Positions 16,975 to 25,593 of a stretch of 64,000 nucleotides of DNA are shown one piece after another. Position numbers and translations under genes: made by a program. Position 1 is the first letter of the stretch; each line of letters starts with the position of its first letter. This stretch comes from WTAW01 sp964406575 (lineage in GTDB: Bacteria > Acidobacteriota > Aminicenantia > Aminicenantales > Aminicenantaceae): NCBI GenBank assembly GCA_964406575.1, contig CAYOSH010000004.1:110665-174664 (forward strand). The letters run 5' to 3'. The notes beneath the pieces were generated by a model that saw nothing but the letters and a program-made list of their open reading frames with translations, had not been told where the DNA came from and searched no databases.

Positions 16975-18324
16975 CTACGAACTGTAAAGCCGCTCCCGAG
17001 AGATCTCCAATGCCAGGTTGAACTCTCCGGCTAAAACCTGTGAGACAAGAGAAGCGGCAAACTCTCTTGCGGTTTCGATCCCCATGATCCGCAGAGCTTC
17101 ACGAGCGCTGGGTGAGATCACGCCCTCTCTCGTGGAAAACACGCCCACTTCAACATTGGGCAGCTCCACCCTGTAGACAACATCGCCGTTTACGAGACCC
17201 GCGGATATATTCTGGAAGGAGGAGACCAGAGGACTCTGGGGATTGACTTGGGCAGCTTTGTATACAGCTGGAATGATCTCTCCCCCCATTCCGGAATAAA
17301 AGGCACAACCCAGATTCTGAGCCCCCATGGAATCGAGCCTCACAAAAGAAAGAAACTTCTGATGATCAACTTTAAAATATGTTTCAAATTCACCGATCGG
17401 GACCCTGATCTCAGCCGAGGCGGAACGGCCTCTTTTATTCCTTGGGCTGGGTTTAAGGTCGCCATCATGCCCTTGTGCGATAACACTTAGTTTAAAATCG
17501 ATACCGGATGTTTTGAGCAGCTCTTCGATCTCGCTTTTGACGGAGCCAACCGCACGGCTGATATCCCCATGTCCTCGAAAATTCCCGAAGGATGCCACAT
17601 AATCCACATACAGGATAAAATCCTGCTGATCGTTCACCAGGTCAAAATCGACGGAGCTCACTCTTCCCTTGAACTCCTTCATCCGATCATTCATTTTCTG
17701 TTTCAATTTTTCCTGTTGTCCCTCGATGAGAAGTATGGCCTCTTTTCGTTCGTCCTCCGATCCGAAGATCAACCCATGGCAGCGGACAGCCCGGGCATAT
17801 TCCTCCACTTTAACGTCCACACCACCATACCTGTTGATGGTAAAACAGCCTCTCGTGACGCCGATAGGGCCTAGTCCCGTCCCATAAACGAGAAGATTGG
17901 TGAACGTCTTTTCTATGTCGCCCTTCACCCGGATAAATCCCGCATAGGAATAGTAAGATTCACACCCACCCACATAACTGGCCACTAAGGGAGCAAGCTG
18001 ACCCAAAATCTCCATTTTGCTGCCACACAGGGGACAAATAAAATAATGATCACCTGCATCCAGCTCCAAAGTCAGGTTATCGGAGTTGCAATGATAACGG
18101 ACTTTATACGGTTTTTCGGAGATCCGGATTTGCGAGAATTTTGCTCCCGTTGTCTCTTCGATGAATTTTCTTCGGATTAGAGCAGCCACTTTAAAATTAT
18201 CAGGGGGAGCAAAACCGTATGCCGATACGAGCTCGTCTTCAACTCTCCAAGGAGGGAGTCTAGCGGATTTGAGAGAGTCTACACACTCATTTATGGCATT
18301 CGGCGCTTTATCTCCGAGCATCAT
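16975..18324 (-). CDS. HMG-CoA reductase-fold protein with zinc-ribbon-like insert and no recognisable catalytic residues
   Basis: A 449-residue protein. The start of HMG-CoA reductases is recognisable (NECVDSLKSARLPPWRVEDE and VAALIRRKFIEETTGAKF), as are GFIRVKGD, the RGC...GGVDVKV segment, KPSPRNKRGRSASAEIRVP, and the final LPNVEVGVFSTREGVISPS with AASLVSQVLAGEFNLAL. By eye alignment against the family from memory, the catalytic Glu maps to Thr149, the Lys to Arg300 and the Asp to Asn361. The C-terminal His segment is missing, and the DAMGMNM nucleotide motif is not conserved (about 245-252). An insert at residues 78-100 carries H78, C79, C97 and C100 (CPLC), suggesting a zinc site. It may be a pseudoenzyme or a repurposed fold. 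It is monocistronic. Confidence 0.6.
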   Translation of the reverse strand: MMLGDKAPNAINECVDSLKSARLPPWRVEDELVSAYGFAPPDNFKVAALIRRKFIEETTGAKFSQIRISEKPYKVRYHCNSDNLTLELDAGDHYFICPLCGSKMEILGQLAPLVASYVGGCESYYSYAGFIRVKGDIEKTFTNLLVYGTGLGPIGVTRGCFTINRYGGVDVKVEEYARAVRCHGLIFGSEDERKEAILLIEGQQEKLKQKMNDRMKEFKGRVSSVDFDLVNDQQDFILYVDYVASFGNFRGHGDISRAVGSVKSEIEELLKTSGIDFKLSVIAQGHDGDLKPSPRNKRGRSASAEIRVPIGEFETYFKVDHQKFLSFVRLDSMGAQNLGCAFYSGMGGEIIPAVYKAAQVNPQSPLVSSFQNISAGLVNGDVVYRVELPNVEVGVFSTREGVISPSAREALRIMGIETAREFAASLVSQVLAGEFNLALEISRERLYSS

Positions 18325-18454
18325 TCACAACTTCCTTTTTATGGTAGGGTCGCACGTTTTTTAAAATTCAGCCGGTTAGCCTCAAAAATGAGGTTGGAAA
18401 TCTCCACACACAACGGACGGCTCATGTGGAAATTTATAACAGAGGGGATTTCAG

Positions 18455-18583
18455 ATGTCAAAAAAAACACGACGCTTTGAGCATCTCAAAATCCCAGATG
18501 AAGGCGAGATAAATGTTTCCGTTGGCAATTATGAAATCCGAGAACGGGAGAACGGATCTCATTCGGTCAGTTCGGGGAACTGA
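18455..18583 (+). pseudogene. Short ORF, possibly a gene truncated by a repeat
   Basis: A 42-codon reading frame starting MSKKTRRFEHLKIPDEGEIN with a plausible ribosome-binding site (AGAGGGGATT nine bases before the ATG). Its last codons (about residues 37-42) and its TGA lie inside the palindromic repeat at 18567-18605. The charged, helical N-terminus resembles the start of a larger cytoplasmic protein rather than a complete one. This would be consistent with a repeat inserted into a former gene; equally it may be a chance ORF. I do not recognise a family. Confidence 0.3.
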
Positions 18584-18605
18584 CCCTACATCGGCCTATT
18601 CGGGG
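18567..18605 (+). repeat. Copy 2 of the TGTAGGG palindromic repeat
   Basis: Contains a 9-bp hairpin, GGTCAGTTC and GAACTGACC around GGG (starting at 18565), followed by CCTACATCGGCCTATTCGGGG. In reverse complement it matches 252-290. Confidence 0.8.
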
Positions 18606-18627
18606 TATGAATCTAGCATTCTTATGG

Positions 18628-18650
18628 TGTAGGTACCGTTTCCCAAACTA
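18628..18650 (+). repeat. Half-copy of the TGTAGGG palindromic repeat, overlapping a stop codon
   Basis: TGTAGGTACCGTTTCCCAAA followed by CTA matches the left arm of the copy at 27404 (TGTAGGGACCGTTTCCCAAA, then CGG). The CTA at 18648-18650 is the complement of the TAG stop of the minus-strand gene ending here. Confidence 0.65.
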
Positions 18651-19046
18651 TTCCTTTTTCTCCATGTTGATTTCGCCGGTATCGCCTTCCTCAGTCTCCC
18701 ACTGACCTGTCATGTTGTTTCCTGCAACTTCCAGTGTGATATAGACGGTCATCGAAGAATATCCATCATAAATGGCAAAATTGAAGGTCAGGCTGCCGTC
18801 AGTGTACTCAAGGTCTTCACACTCCACATCCACAAGCATTCCGATAGAATCAGAGATTATTCCCGTGTAGTTGTCCCCGCTCTTCTCGAGAACCAGAGTG
18901 AGTTCATCCGTTCCTTGATCGGGAACTTCTGTCTCTCCCACCCAAGTGCCGCTGATGTCATCGGCGAGTCCGAGAGACAGAGCGGATGTCCAGGCAAAAA
19001 CAAAAATAAAGGTGAATACAGCTAAGACTGAAGTGAATTTTCTCAT
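18648..19046 (-). CDS. Small secreted beta-rich protein of unknown family
   Basis: A 132-residue exported protein. The signal peptide spans roughly residues 1-28 (VLAVFTFIFVFAWTSALSLG) and is preceded by a GAGGGAG ribosome-binding site. The mature 100 residues are acidic and strand-rich: ISGTWVGETEVPDQGTDELT, LVLEKSGDNYTGIISDSIG, DGSLTFNFAIYDGYSSMTVY, ITLEVAGNNMTGQWETEEGD. This is the pattern of small lipocalin-like or 'SGTWxG' sheet proteins that measure an extracytoplasmic compound, but I do not recognise a named family. The stop codon lies in a repeat half-copy, so the original C-terminus might have been longer by a few residues. Confidence 0.6.
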   Translation of the reverse strand: MRKFTSVLAVFTFIFVFAWTSALSLGLADDISGTWVGETEVPDQGTDELTLVLEKSGDNYTGIISDSIGMLVDVECEDLEYTDGSLTFNFAIYDGYSSMTVYITLEVAGNNMTGQWETEEGDTGEINMEKKE

Positions 19047-19150
19047 TGAATCTCCCTCCTCATAAATAAAGGTATGTATTTATCATAAGCCAAGGCCACA
19101 TTTCAAATCATTATACGCAGTTCCAGATAAAAAAGTTCAATGTTTTGCTC

Positions 19151-19528
19151 TTATTGGATTTTTCGGTGTTTCCAATCACGAAAGTTTGTGAACGCTGAAG
19201 CAAAAAGAGCCAGAAAGAGACCCGCAACTGCAAAAACATCGACCAGTGTTTTATCGACTGCCCGTCCTGTGAGCGAGCGGATGAGAAAAGTCAGATAAGA
19301 CGCAGGCATATCATAATATCCCAAGCGCATCCTCACTTGCCAGTGCCAGTCTGTGGAGGGACAATAACCAAAACCATACCATATCCCCAAAAAAAACCAG
19401 GAAAAAACGGTCAAGCCCACAACCGCCAAATTGATCTTTCGTGTCTTTGGCCACACCCAACCGAAGAGGATGAAAAGGATCAACGAAGAATGGAAGATAA
19501 AAAAGAAAACATTCAAGAAAACATACAT
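19151..19528 (-). CDS. DUF2784-type small membrane protein
   Basis: A 125-residue membrane protein with about three to four hydrophobic segments: residues 3-25 (VFFFIFHSSLILFILFGWVW), 33-55 (LAVVGLTVFSWFFLGIWYGF) and 95-115 (VDVFAVAGLFLALFASAFTN). The central FGYCPSTDWHWQVRMRLGY stretch matches the conserved 'CPxTDWxWQ' loop of DUF2784 proteins, whose function is unknown. It is transcribed leftward, separated by about 50 bp from the DUF2207 gene that precedes it on the same strand. Linkage with that other poorly characterised membrane protein may mean joint expression. Confidence 0.65.
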   Translation of the reverse strand: MYVFLNVFFFIFHSSLILFILFGWVWPKTRKINLAVVGLTVFSWFFLGIWYGFGYCPSTDWHWQVRMRLGYYDMPASYLTFLIRSLTGRAVDKTLVDVFAVAGLFLALFASAFTNFRDWKHRKIQ

Positions 19529-19579
19529 TTTTGAATGGATCAGGCGTTCACTGGCTTTACTTTAATTGAGTTTATCCGA

Positions 19580-21418
19580 TTACCCGGCGCCTCCGCCGCC
19601 GCTGCTCGCTCCTCCCCCACCTCCAGCCGAAGCTCCGCCTCCTGTTCCTGAAGCTGTGCTCATGGAGGACGTCGCTGTCACAACCATCGTTGAGAACGCA
19701 GAAGCAAAAGCGTCTGGGCTGAATGACCCTGTCCCAGTCCCACGGTAGACATACCAGGGGATATAACGCTGATATTCCTCGGCCGGGATGGCCGCAGCCA
19801 ACTCCTTAAAGATCTTCTCTCCCAGGCCCAGAACGACACCGTAAACAAAATATTCGTCGATCCGATGGAGCAGAGAGCCCTTGTCCATCGACCGGTAATG
19901 GTATTTCTGCAAATATCTCTTGAGCGCTTTCCAATGCCGGGCAAGCCTCTCCCCTTCCTGCGTGCGGTGGGGAGTCAAAAAGCAGAGGACAAAGACCGCC
20001 ACAGAAGCGACTCCCATAACAATGGCCCAGATTCCGACGAAATAGGCAGCCACACCCGTGAGAATCATCATGATAATCCCGGCTGCCAGGGAATAATACA
20101 TCCCTTTCAGGCTCTCTTTATTGAACCAGTTTCTCTCCTCACCGTGCCTCTTCACAGTCTTTTTCCATTCCCGGAAAAACTTCGTGAACTTGGTTTGCTG
20201 CTTTTTGATCTCTTTGAGGTCTATGGAGTCTCTGCCTTCGGCCAGATCATCGAAGATAAACCGGAGCAAATCGCCTTCATAATCTTCCAGGCTTTGAGCA
20301 TGTTCCTGCCGGTGAACCCGGTTCAATTCCCACACATATAGGGTTTCTGTCTTTGTGCCCCCGAATAACCTTTTTTTCTCCTCATGTTCCTCCCTCAGTT
20401 TGATAAAACCACGGCAGGCCAGGTCCATCATCGTCGAAACCAGAGCTCCTCCATAGATCTCCCGGCTGCTTAAAAGGTATCCTACCAGGGCTGGAGGAAT
20501 GTTTTCAGGAACATCAGAGACATATTTGACCGAGGGCGGTAAAGATGGTCTCTGTCCGTATTTCCTGAAATTTCGCCACGCAAATCCAAGCCCCAGCACA
20601 CTCAAAACGATCACGATCCACTTGCCCTGAGCCTGCCTTTTTTCTCTGGTTTTATCTCTCTGTGCCGCCTCTTCCCTCATCCGGTTGGATTCCTCTGCCC
20701 AGTGGGCTTCCTCCTGCATTATGCGGTTGCGCACGCTTCCCGGAAGTCTTTGGGCGTCAGGAAATATTTCGATGGGATACAGAGCACGGATTTCCAGATA
20801 AGTACGACTCGGAAGACGCGCACACCACGCCGTAATGGATCCGTCCTCTTCGATCCGCGATTCCGCCCACAGCGGCCCATGCAGCCATTCATTGAGCTGC
20901 GACTTTGAAATCGGCCTCGGAGGACTCACCTGCAATCTAACATCCCGGCTCACCCGATCCCATTCTTGACTTAAGAATTGATAGTAGAGGACCGCCGCAT
21001 CATCATATGGTGTCACTGCATTCAACACGCGGTAATGGAAATCGAATGTCCGGGACTCATCGCGCGCATCAAAAAACCAACGGACTTCTGTCTGACCCGA
21101 CGGGCTTGTGATGCGATATGTTCCCGGCCTGCCTGAGTCTGAAAGCTCGTAAAATTTGCCATTCTCCGATACTTTAAAATCCTGAAATGTAACCCGACCT
21201 TGAGCCGACAAGGTCCTGAAGATATAGCTGAACGATCCGGAGAACTCGAAGGTGCGGGATTCTTTGACCTCCATGCTTCCATCCGGCCGCAACTGGGCAT
21301 CGATGGAGACACCGGTGATTCTATAAGATTTTGCGGCATGCGCACTGCGCACCCCAAAAAACGCGATCAGCACGCAAATGCAAACCGTGGAGAATTTTTG
21401 TAGGCATCTTTGGGTCAT
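19580..21418 (-). CDS. DUF2207 domain membrane protein with Gly/Ser-rich tail
   Basis: A 612-residue exported/membrane protein. The signal peptide is residues 1-28 (ending RSAHAAKS). The N-terminal extracytoplasmic DUF2207 domain (about 30-235) opens with SYRITGVSIDAQLRPDGSME. One membrane segment follows at about 268-285 (WIVIVLSVLGLGFAW), then a cytoplasmic portion with PENIPPALVGYLLSSREIYG and a winged-helix-like stretch. Two further hydrophobic segments lie at about 435-475, and the tail ends in GGGASAGGGGGASSGGGGAG. This is the canonical architecture of the family, including the glycine-rich end. Function unknown in the family. It is upstream of the DUF2784 gene on the same strand. Confidence 0.88.
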   Translation of the reverse strand: MTQRCLQKFSTVCICVLIAFFGVRSAHAAKSYRITGVSIDAQLRPDGSMEVKESRTFEFSGSFSYIFRTLSAQGRVTFQDFKVSENGKFYELSDSGRPGTYRITSPSGQTEVRWFFDARDESRTFDFHYRVLNAVTPYDDAAVLYYQFLSQEWDRVSRDVRLQVSPPRPISKSQLNEWLHGPLWAESRIEEDGSITAWCARLPSRTYLEIRALYPIEIFPDAQRLPGSVRNRIMQEEAHWAEESNRMREEAAQRDKTREKRQAQGKWIVIVLSVLGLGFAWRNFRKYGQRPSLPPSVKYVSDVPENIPPALVGYLLSSREIYGGALVSTMMDLACRGFIKLREEHEEKKRLFGGTKTETLYVWELNRVHRQEHAQSLEDYEGDLLRFIFDDLAEGRDSIDLKEIKKQQTKFTKFFREWKKTVKRHGEERNWFNKESLKGMYYSLAAGIIMMILTGVAAYFVGIWAIVMGVASVAVFVLCFLTPHRTQEGERLARHWKALKRYLQKYHYRSMDKGSLLHRIDEYFVYGVVLGLGEKIFKELAAAIPAEEYQRYIPWYVYRGTGTGSFSPDAFASAFSTMVVTATSSMSTASGTGGGASAGGGGGASSGGGGAG

Positions 21419-21501
21419 TTGTTTTCCTCTAAATTAGTCTATAGATGTCTAAACTCTTTTCTGATCTTCTCTTTATATATTGTACGTTATTTTGGCGATT
21501 T

Positions 21502-23187
21502 TTATTCGCTATACCCTGCAGCTTTGCCATCTCCCCGCGGGTCTGCCCCGCCTTCGAACCGGACAGGATAACCTTTTGTATCATACATGATCATAAGGCC
21601 ATGGGCGTTTCCCAATCCTCCCACTCCTCGAACATTGTGCCCCATAGCCTCTAATTCCTTCTGGACGACCTCTGGAATATTCCGTTCAACTAGCAAAAAA
21701 TCCGGTTCGGCAAAACTGACTCTCGGAGCGGCGATCGCCTTCTGTATGTCCATCCCAAAATCGATGATGTTCATCACCATCTGGGGAACGGTCTGTCCGA
21801 TGGTGTGTCCACCCGGTGTCCCGACAGCCACCCATGGTTTTCCGTCCTTCACGATGATCGTGGGACAGTCACCGCTCAGCTTTCTGTGGCCGGCATGGGC
21901 ATCCATGGGATTGCCCTTGGGTTCGAAGGTGCAGTAAGCGAGAGAATTGTTCAGCCAAACACCTGTTCCTTCGGGCATGATCCTGCTGCCAAAAGCATTC
22001 CCCAGTGTCTGTGTCGCACAGACAATATTTCCCCATTGATCAGCCACGACAAAATGGGTCGTGTGGCTGTCCTTTGGGAGGGTGATATCAGGCGGCACAA
22101 AGGATTTCGCCTTGTCGAGGTCGATTTTCGCCACAGCCTTTTCCCAGTAGGCTTCGGACAAGAGTTTTTCTAAAGGAGGAGGATTGATCTCCGGGTCGCC
22201 GGCATAGGCCAACCGGCACCAGAAGGCATGCTTGGACACTTCGGCAAAACGGTGAAGGTAAGCCGTGCTGTTGTGACCCAACTCAGGCCCCTCAAAACGG
22301 CTCATCATACCCAGCCTTATAAGCGAAGGGAAGGCTGTGGAAGGAGGCGAAGCTGTATAGATTTCACATCCTCTATAATTGATATGGATGGGCTCCCACC
22401 ATTCCGCTTTATCGGCAATGAGGTCATCGATGGAAAGAAATCCACCGAATTTTCGCATTTCCTCATCGATGGCCTTCCCGATCTCTCCACCATAGACGGC
22501 TTTGGCACCCTGATCCGCTATGATCCCTAAGGATTTTGCCAGATCCGACTGAATTAACAGATCGCCAGCCTTCAATGGTTTGCCATCCTTTCCATAGAAG
22601 CTTTTAGCGTGATCCGGGAAGGAATCGAAGGCATACTCGATCGTCGTTGCCAATCCTTCGCTGATGGCAAATCCATCGCTGGCCAGTTTTATCGCTGGTT
22701 CAAACAGCTGCTTCCATTCGAGATTTCCATAGCCCTGGGACATGGCTTGCCAAGCATTGACATTTCCAGGTGTGGAAACAGCTTTTGGCCCTCGCCTGTT
22801 CTCTTCGTAATTGGGTGTCGGAGGGCGAAAAACGTCAGAATCGACGGCTATGGGGATCTTCCCGCTGGAATCGAGGAAACGGATCTTATTGGTATTGGCA
22901 TCATAAACTAAAATTGTCCCGTATCCGCCGATTCCGGACATCATTGGCTCGACCACATTCAGGACAGAAGCGATGGCCACGGCGGCATCAAAGGCATTCC
23001 CTCCTGCTTTGAGGATCTTGAGGCCGGCCTTCGTGGCTAGAGGATGGGCCGTACTCACCATTCCTTTTTCCGCCACGGCAGGAGTGGATTCTGTGGCCCC
23101 CACAATTGCCCCTTCCTGGGAATTTTCCGCCGAACAAAAACACATCAACGAAATCACAATAAATCCTATGACATACTTTTTTAACAT
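21502..23187 (-). CDS. ggt: Gamma-glutamyltransferase (paralogue A), secreted
   Basis: A 561-residue Ntn hydrolase. The ATG at 23187 is used because GAGGT precedes it; the leader (KKYVIGFIVISLMCFCSAE) is a signal peptide with possible lipobox cysteines. Family motifs: HPLATKAGLKILKAGGNAFDAAVAIA at the N-terminus, SPPSTAFPSLIRLGMM, and the autoprocessing site KDSHTTHFVVAD, in which the second Thr becomes the nucleophile of the small subunit. Downstream lie NSLAYCTFEPKGNPMDAHAG and GTPGGHTIGQTVPQM. It would transfer or hydrolyse gamma-glutamyl groups of glutathione or gamma-glutamyl peptides outside the cytoplasm. One of three paralogues in the window (see 55113 and 57056). Confidence 0.9.
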   Translation of the reverse strand: MLKKYVIGFIVISLMCFCSAENSQEGAIVGATESTPAVAEKGMVSTAHPLATKAGLKILKAGGNAFDAAVAIASVLNVVEPMMSGIGGYGTILVYDANTNKIRFLDSSGKIPIAVDSDVFRPPTPNYEENRRGPKAVSTPGNVNAWQAMSQGYGNLEWKQLFEPAIKLASDGFAISEGLATTIEYAFDSFPDHAKSFYGKDGKPLKAGDLLIQSDLAKSLGIIADQGAKAVYGGEIGKAIDEEMRKFGGFLSIDDLIADKAEWWEPIHINYRGCEIYTASPPSTAFPSLIRLGMMSRFEGPELGHNSTAYLHRFAEVSKHAFWCRLAYAGDPEINPPPLEKLLSEAYWEKAVAKIDLDKAKSFVPPDITLPKDSHTTHFVVADQWGNIVCATQTLGNAFGSRIMPEGTGVWLNNSLAYCTFEPKGNPMDAHAGHRKLSGDCPTIIVKDGKPWVAVGTPGGHTIGQTVPQMVMNIIDFGMDIQKAIAAPRVSFAEPDFLLVERNIPEVVQKELEAMGHNVRGVGGLGNAHGLMIMYDTKGYPVRFEGGADPRGDGKAAGYSE

Positions 23188-23534
23188 CACAACCTCACTT
23201 TTCATGATATGCAGATCCGTGTTCATTCTCTCACTCCGTGCGTTATGCGGTCAATCAGCTATTATTCATCCCTAAATTCGTTATCGTATGAACACCAGTC
23301 ACGTTATTGAATGTCCCAATTGCGTGGTGGAGAAAACCGTGTGAAGGACTGGACGGGCATGGGACATCTCCTCGGGGGAAGATGTGAGGGAAGCCCGGAA
23401 CCGAGCGAAGTTTCCTCGCTGGGAAAACTGAGAGTGTTTTCGCAATCACCAATTGGGACAATCGAATTCCCCTCATCACAAATTTAAGGATGCTTCCCTC
23501 ATTCATCCTTTCAATTCGCTGCTCAATAAGTCAG
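23188..23534. other. 347-bp gap between GGT and GH97 genes
   Basis: Almost entirely occupied by the MITE-like element; the short open frames here are not gene-like. Confidence 0.7.
23267..23492. mobile_element. 226-bp MITE-like element with imperfect terminal inverted repeats
   Basis: The left tip CATCCCTAAATTCGTTAT (23267-23284) and the right tip ATCACAAATTTAAGGATG (23475-23492) are inverted repeats with about three mismatches in 18. A second, perfect pair lies inside: TGTCCCAATTG (23312-23322) and CAATTGGGACA (23450-23460). There is no coding capacity for a transposase, so it would be non-autonomous. Partial relatives lie at 328, 13858 and 59183. Target-site duplications are not clear. Confidence 0.7.
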
Positions 23535-25511
23535 TTATTCACTGGCCTCAACTGGCTTTAAGGAGACAGAGTGTCCCCCGCCCCCGACCATCACCACAGA
23601 CAGAACTGTTAATGACGAGACTTCCAACTCACTCACGATCACATGCTCGGGATTTTTTTCCGCATCCAGAGCATCGGAGTAAATTGTGGCTGTGTATTTT
23701 CTGCCCGGATCAAGAAAACTCAGAGGGACACTGAGTTTGCGCGGGTTTTCATCGGTCAAACTCCCCATATACCAATTCTTCCCTTTTCGTCGCGCCATCA
23801 CAATAAAATCTCCGGGAAACCCGGCCAAAACTTTTGTGTCATCCCAGACAGTGGGTATATTCTCGATAAAAGCAAACTCATCGGGGGCCGCTTCGTAGGC
23901 TTCCGGATAGTCCGGGACCATTTGAAGGGGAGAATAGTAAACCACATACATCGCCAATTGGTGAGTTCTCGTCCCCTGGACTTGTTTGGGGCTTTTTTCC
24001 GTACCATCCAAATCGAATGCCCCGGGCGTATAATCCATAGGACCTGCCAGCATTCGGGTGAAGGGGATAGTGACGTCATGTTGAGGTGTGGGCTTGTTCG
24101 ACCATTTGCTGTGCTCGAGCCCCAGGACACCTTCGCGTGTCATAAAATTCGGGTATGTCACGCGAATGCCTGTAGGTTTGTAGGCTCCGTGGAAATTCAC
24201 CATCAAACGCTTGGCTGCCGCCTTCTGTGTAAATTCATGCACAAAATTGACCCATTCTTGGTCATCCCGACCATAGGAGTCCACCTTGATACCAACCGCT
24301 CCCCATTTGGCGTAAACAGGCAAGGCTTCATCGATCTGTCTCTGTAAAGATGCACCATGAACCCAGAGATGCACGCCGACATTCTTTTCTTTCGCATATT
24401 GAATAACGGCCTCGATGTTGTATTTATCCTTACGCGTCTCTTCTATGGTCAGAATATCTTCAACGTCGGGATTTCTCCAGGCATCCCTTTCGAGGGAGTA
24501 CCACCCTGCATCGACGAGAAGATAAGGGATACCGTGTTTGGCAGCAAAATTGATGTAGTGGATCATTTGGAGGGTGTGCGGCTCACCGAAGGGAAGCCGT
24601 CCATTCCACCACGGCCACAGCACAAGTCCAGGTTTGATCCAGGAGACATCCTCGAATGTAGTCTGCTCATTGAGATTTTCGATAATGTCGGATTCGATGA
24701 GATCTCCGGGCTTATCGCCGATCATGAGGACTCTCCATGGAGTTTCGTGGGGAACGCATGCCCGGACGGCAACTTCCTGATCTCCGGGGAGGGGTGAAAG
24801 CTTAGAGATAAGCATCCTGGAGTTTTCATCAGCCGGTGAAAGATACGTCCCCGCATAGTCAAAGAGGTTTGCTTCGGTAACCGCCATCCAGCAGGATGGA
24901 GTTTGAAGGAGCAACGGCAATCCGATAATAGACTCGGCATCGATGTCTTCCAAGGGAATTTCATCGAATTCTCTCTCATAGGGAGTCGTAAAGCTGCCAA
25001 GCTGAAGGGCATAACATGTGAAGTTATCACTGAATGTAAAGGAGGTATCCTCTGACTGTATCGCGAGCTCGATCAAACTCTCCTGTTCGGGAAAATAATA
25101 CTTGAACGCCACACCGTCATCATAAACGCGAAAAACCATATCGATCTTACGCGAAGAAGATTCTCTTTCCTGCAGGTTAACTGTCAACTGATTGTAAACG
25201 TTTCTCACTTCGCTCCTCTTCCCCCAAACCGGATTCCAGGTTTGGTCATAGGTATCTCTCACTCTCCCGATCACCTTCAAATCATTGCGAATGGGCTGTG
25301 CATTTTTAAGCCGAAATCCCAACGCAGATGGCGCGATGATCTCAACACCGCTGTAAGCGACACTGTAATGAGGTACGCCTTCAAGGACTTCGAATAAGAT
25401 ACTCACTTTTCCATCGGGAGATGTGACACTGAATTCCTCCTTTTGCACGCATCCTCCGATCAACAAGATAAAAAGAGCGAACAAAATCACAAATTTAAGA
25501 TGACCGATCAT
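23535..25511 (-). CDS. Glycoside hydrolase family 97 lipoprotein (retaining subtype)
   Basis: A 658-residue exported glycosidase. The signal peptide ends in the lipobox LIGGC. The N-terminal beta-sandwich (about 30-270) begins FSVTSPDGKVSILFEV, the usual GH97 start. The catalytic barrel begins at GLVLWPWWNGRLPFG and contains YLLVDAGWYSLERDA, then VGIKVDSYGRDDQEW, where the Asp of KVD sits at the nucleophile position found in retaining GH97 enzymes. GLEHSKWSNKPTPQHDVTIP carries the conserved downstream Glu. The C-terminal sheet holds GSLTDENPRKLSVPLSFLDP. It probably acts on alpha-galactosides or alpha-glucosides in the periplasm. In the inverting SusB-type enzymes the nucleophile position is not Asp, so the alpha-galactosidase-like branch is favoured. 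Confidence 0.88.
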   Translation of the reverse strand: MIGHLKFVILFALFILLIGGCVQKEEFSVTSPDGKVSILFEVLEGVPHYSVAYSGVEIIAPSALGFRLKNAQPIRNDLKVIGRVRDTYDQTWNPVWGKRSEVRNVYNQLTVNLQERESSSRKIDMVFRVYDDGVAFKYYFPEQESLIELAIQSEDTSFTFSDNFTCYALQLGSFTTPYEREFDEIPLEDIDAESIIGLPLLLQTPSCWMAVTEANLFDYAGTYLSPADENSRMLISKLSPLPGDQEVAVRACVPHETPWRVLMIGDKPGDLIESDIIENLNEQTTFEDVSWIKPGLVLWPWWNGRLPFGEPHTLQMIHYINFAAKHGIPYLLVDAGWYSLERDAWRNPDVEDILTIEETRKDKYNIEAVIQYAKEKNVGVHLWVHGASLQRQIDEALPVYAKWGAVGIKVDSYGRDDQEWVNFVHEFTQKAAAKRLMVNFHGAYKPTGIRVTYPNFMTREGVLGLEHSKWSNKPTPQHDVTIPFTRMLAGPMDYTPGAFDLDGTEKSPKQVQGTRTHQLAMYVVYYSPLQMVPDYPEAYEAAPDEFAFIENIPTVWDDTKVLAGFPGDFIVMARRKGKNWYMGSLTDENPRKLSVPLSFLDPGRKYTATIYSDALDAEKNPEHVIVSELEVSSLTVLSVVMVGGGGHSVSLKPVEASE

Positions 25512-25545
25512 TGTCGCCTCCAGATTTCTTTACCCCATTTGAAAG

Positions 25546-25575
25546 CTTATATCATTTTTTCTGCCCTTGAGTAAA
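25546..25575 (-). promoter_or_regulatory. Probable promoter of the GH97 gene
   Basis: On the minus strand TTTACT (complement of 25570-25575) and TATAAG (complement of 25546-25551) are 18 bp apart, upstream of the GH97 ATG at 25511. It overlaps the beginning of the divergent permease region, so expression of the two may interfere. Confidence 0.45.
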
Positions 25576-25593
25576 CCTCTTCATTTCGAAAAT

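Larger units (their letters stand above)
18325..18647. other. 323-bp intergenic region with repeat copies and a short ORF
   Basis: Between the HMGR-fold gene (transcribed left) and the small secreted protein gene (also left). It contains the 42-codon ORF at 18455-18583 and palindromic repeats at 18567-18605 and from 18628. Nothing else was recognised. Confidence 0.7.

Noticed and set aside
23255..23506. 83-codon ORF on the minus strand in the GGT-GH97 gap
   Set aside because: It lies entirely within the MITE-like element and has no ribosome-binding site or protein-like composition.
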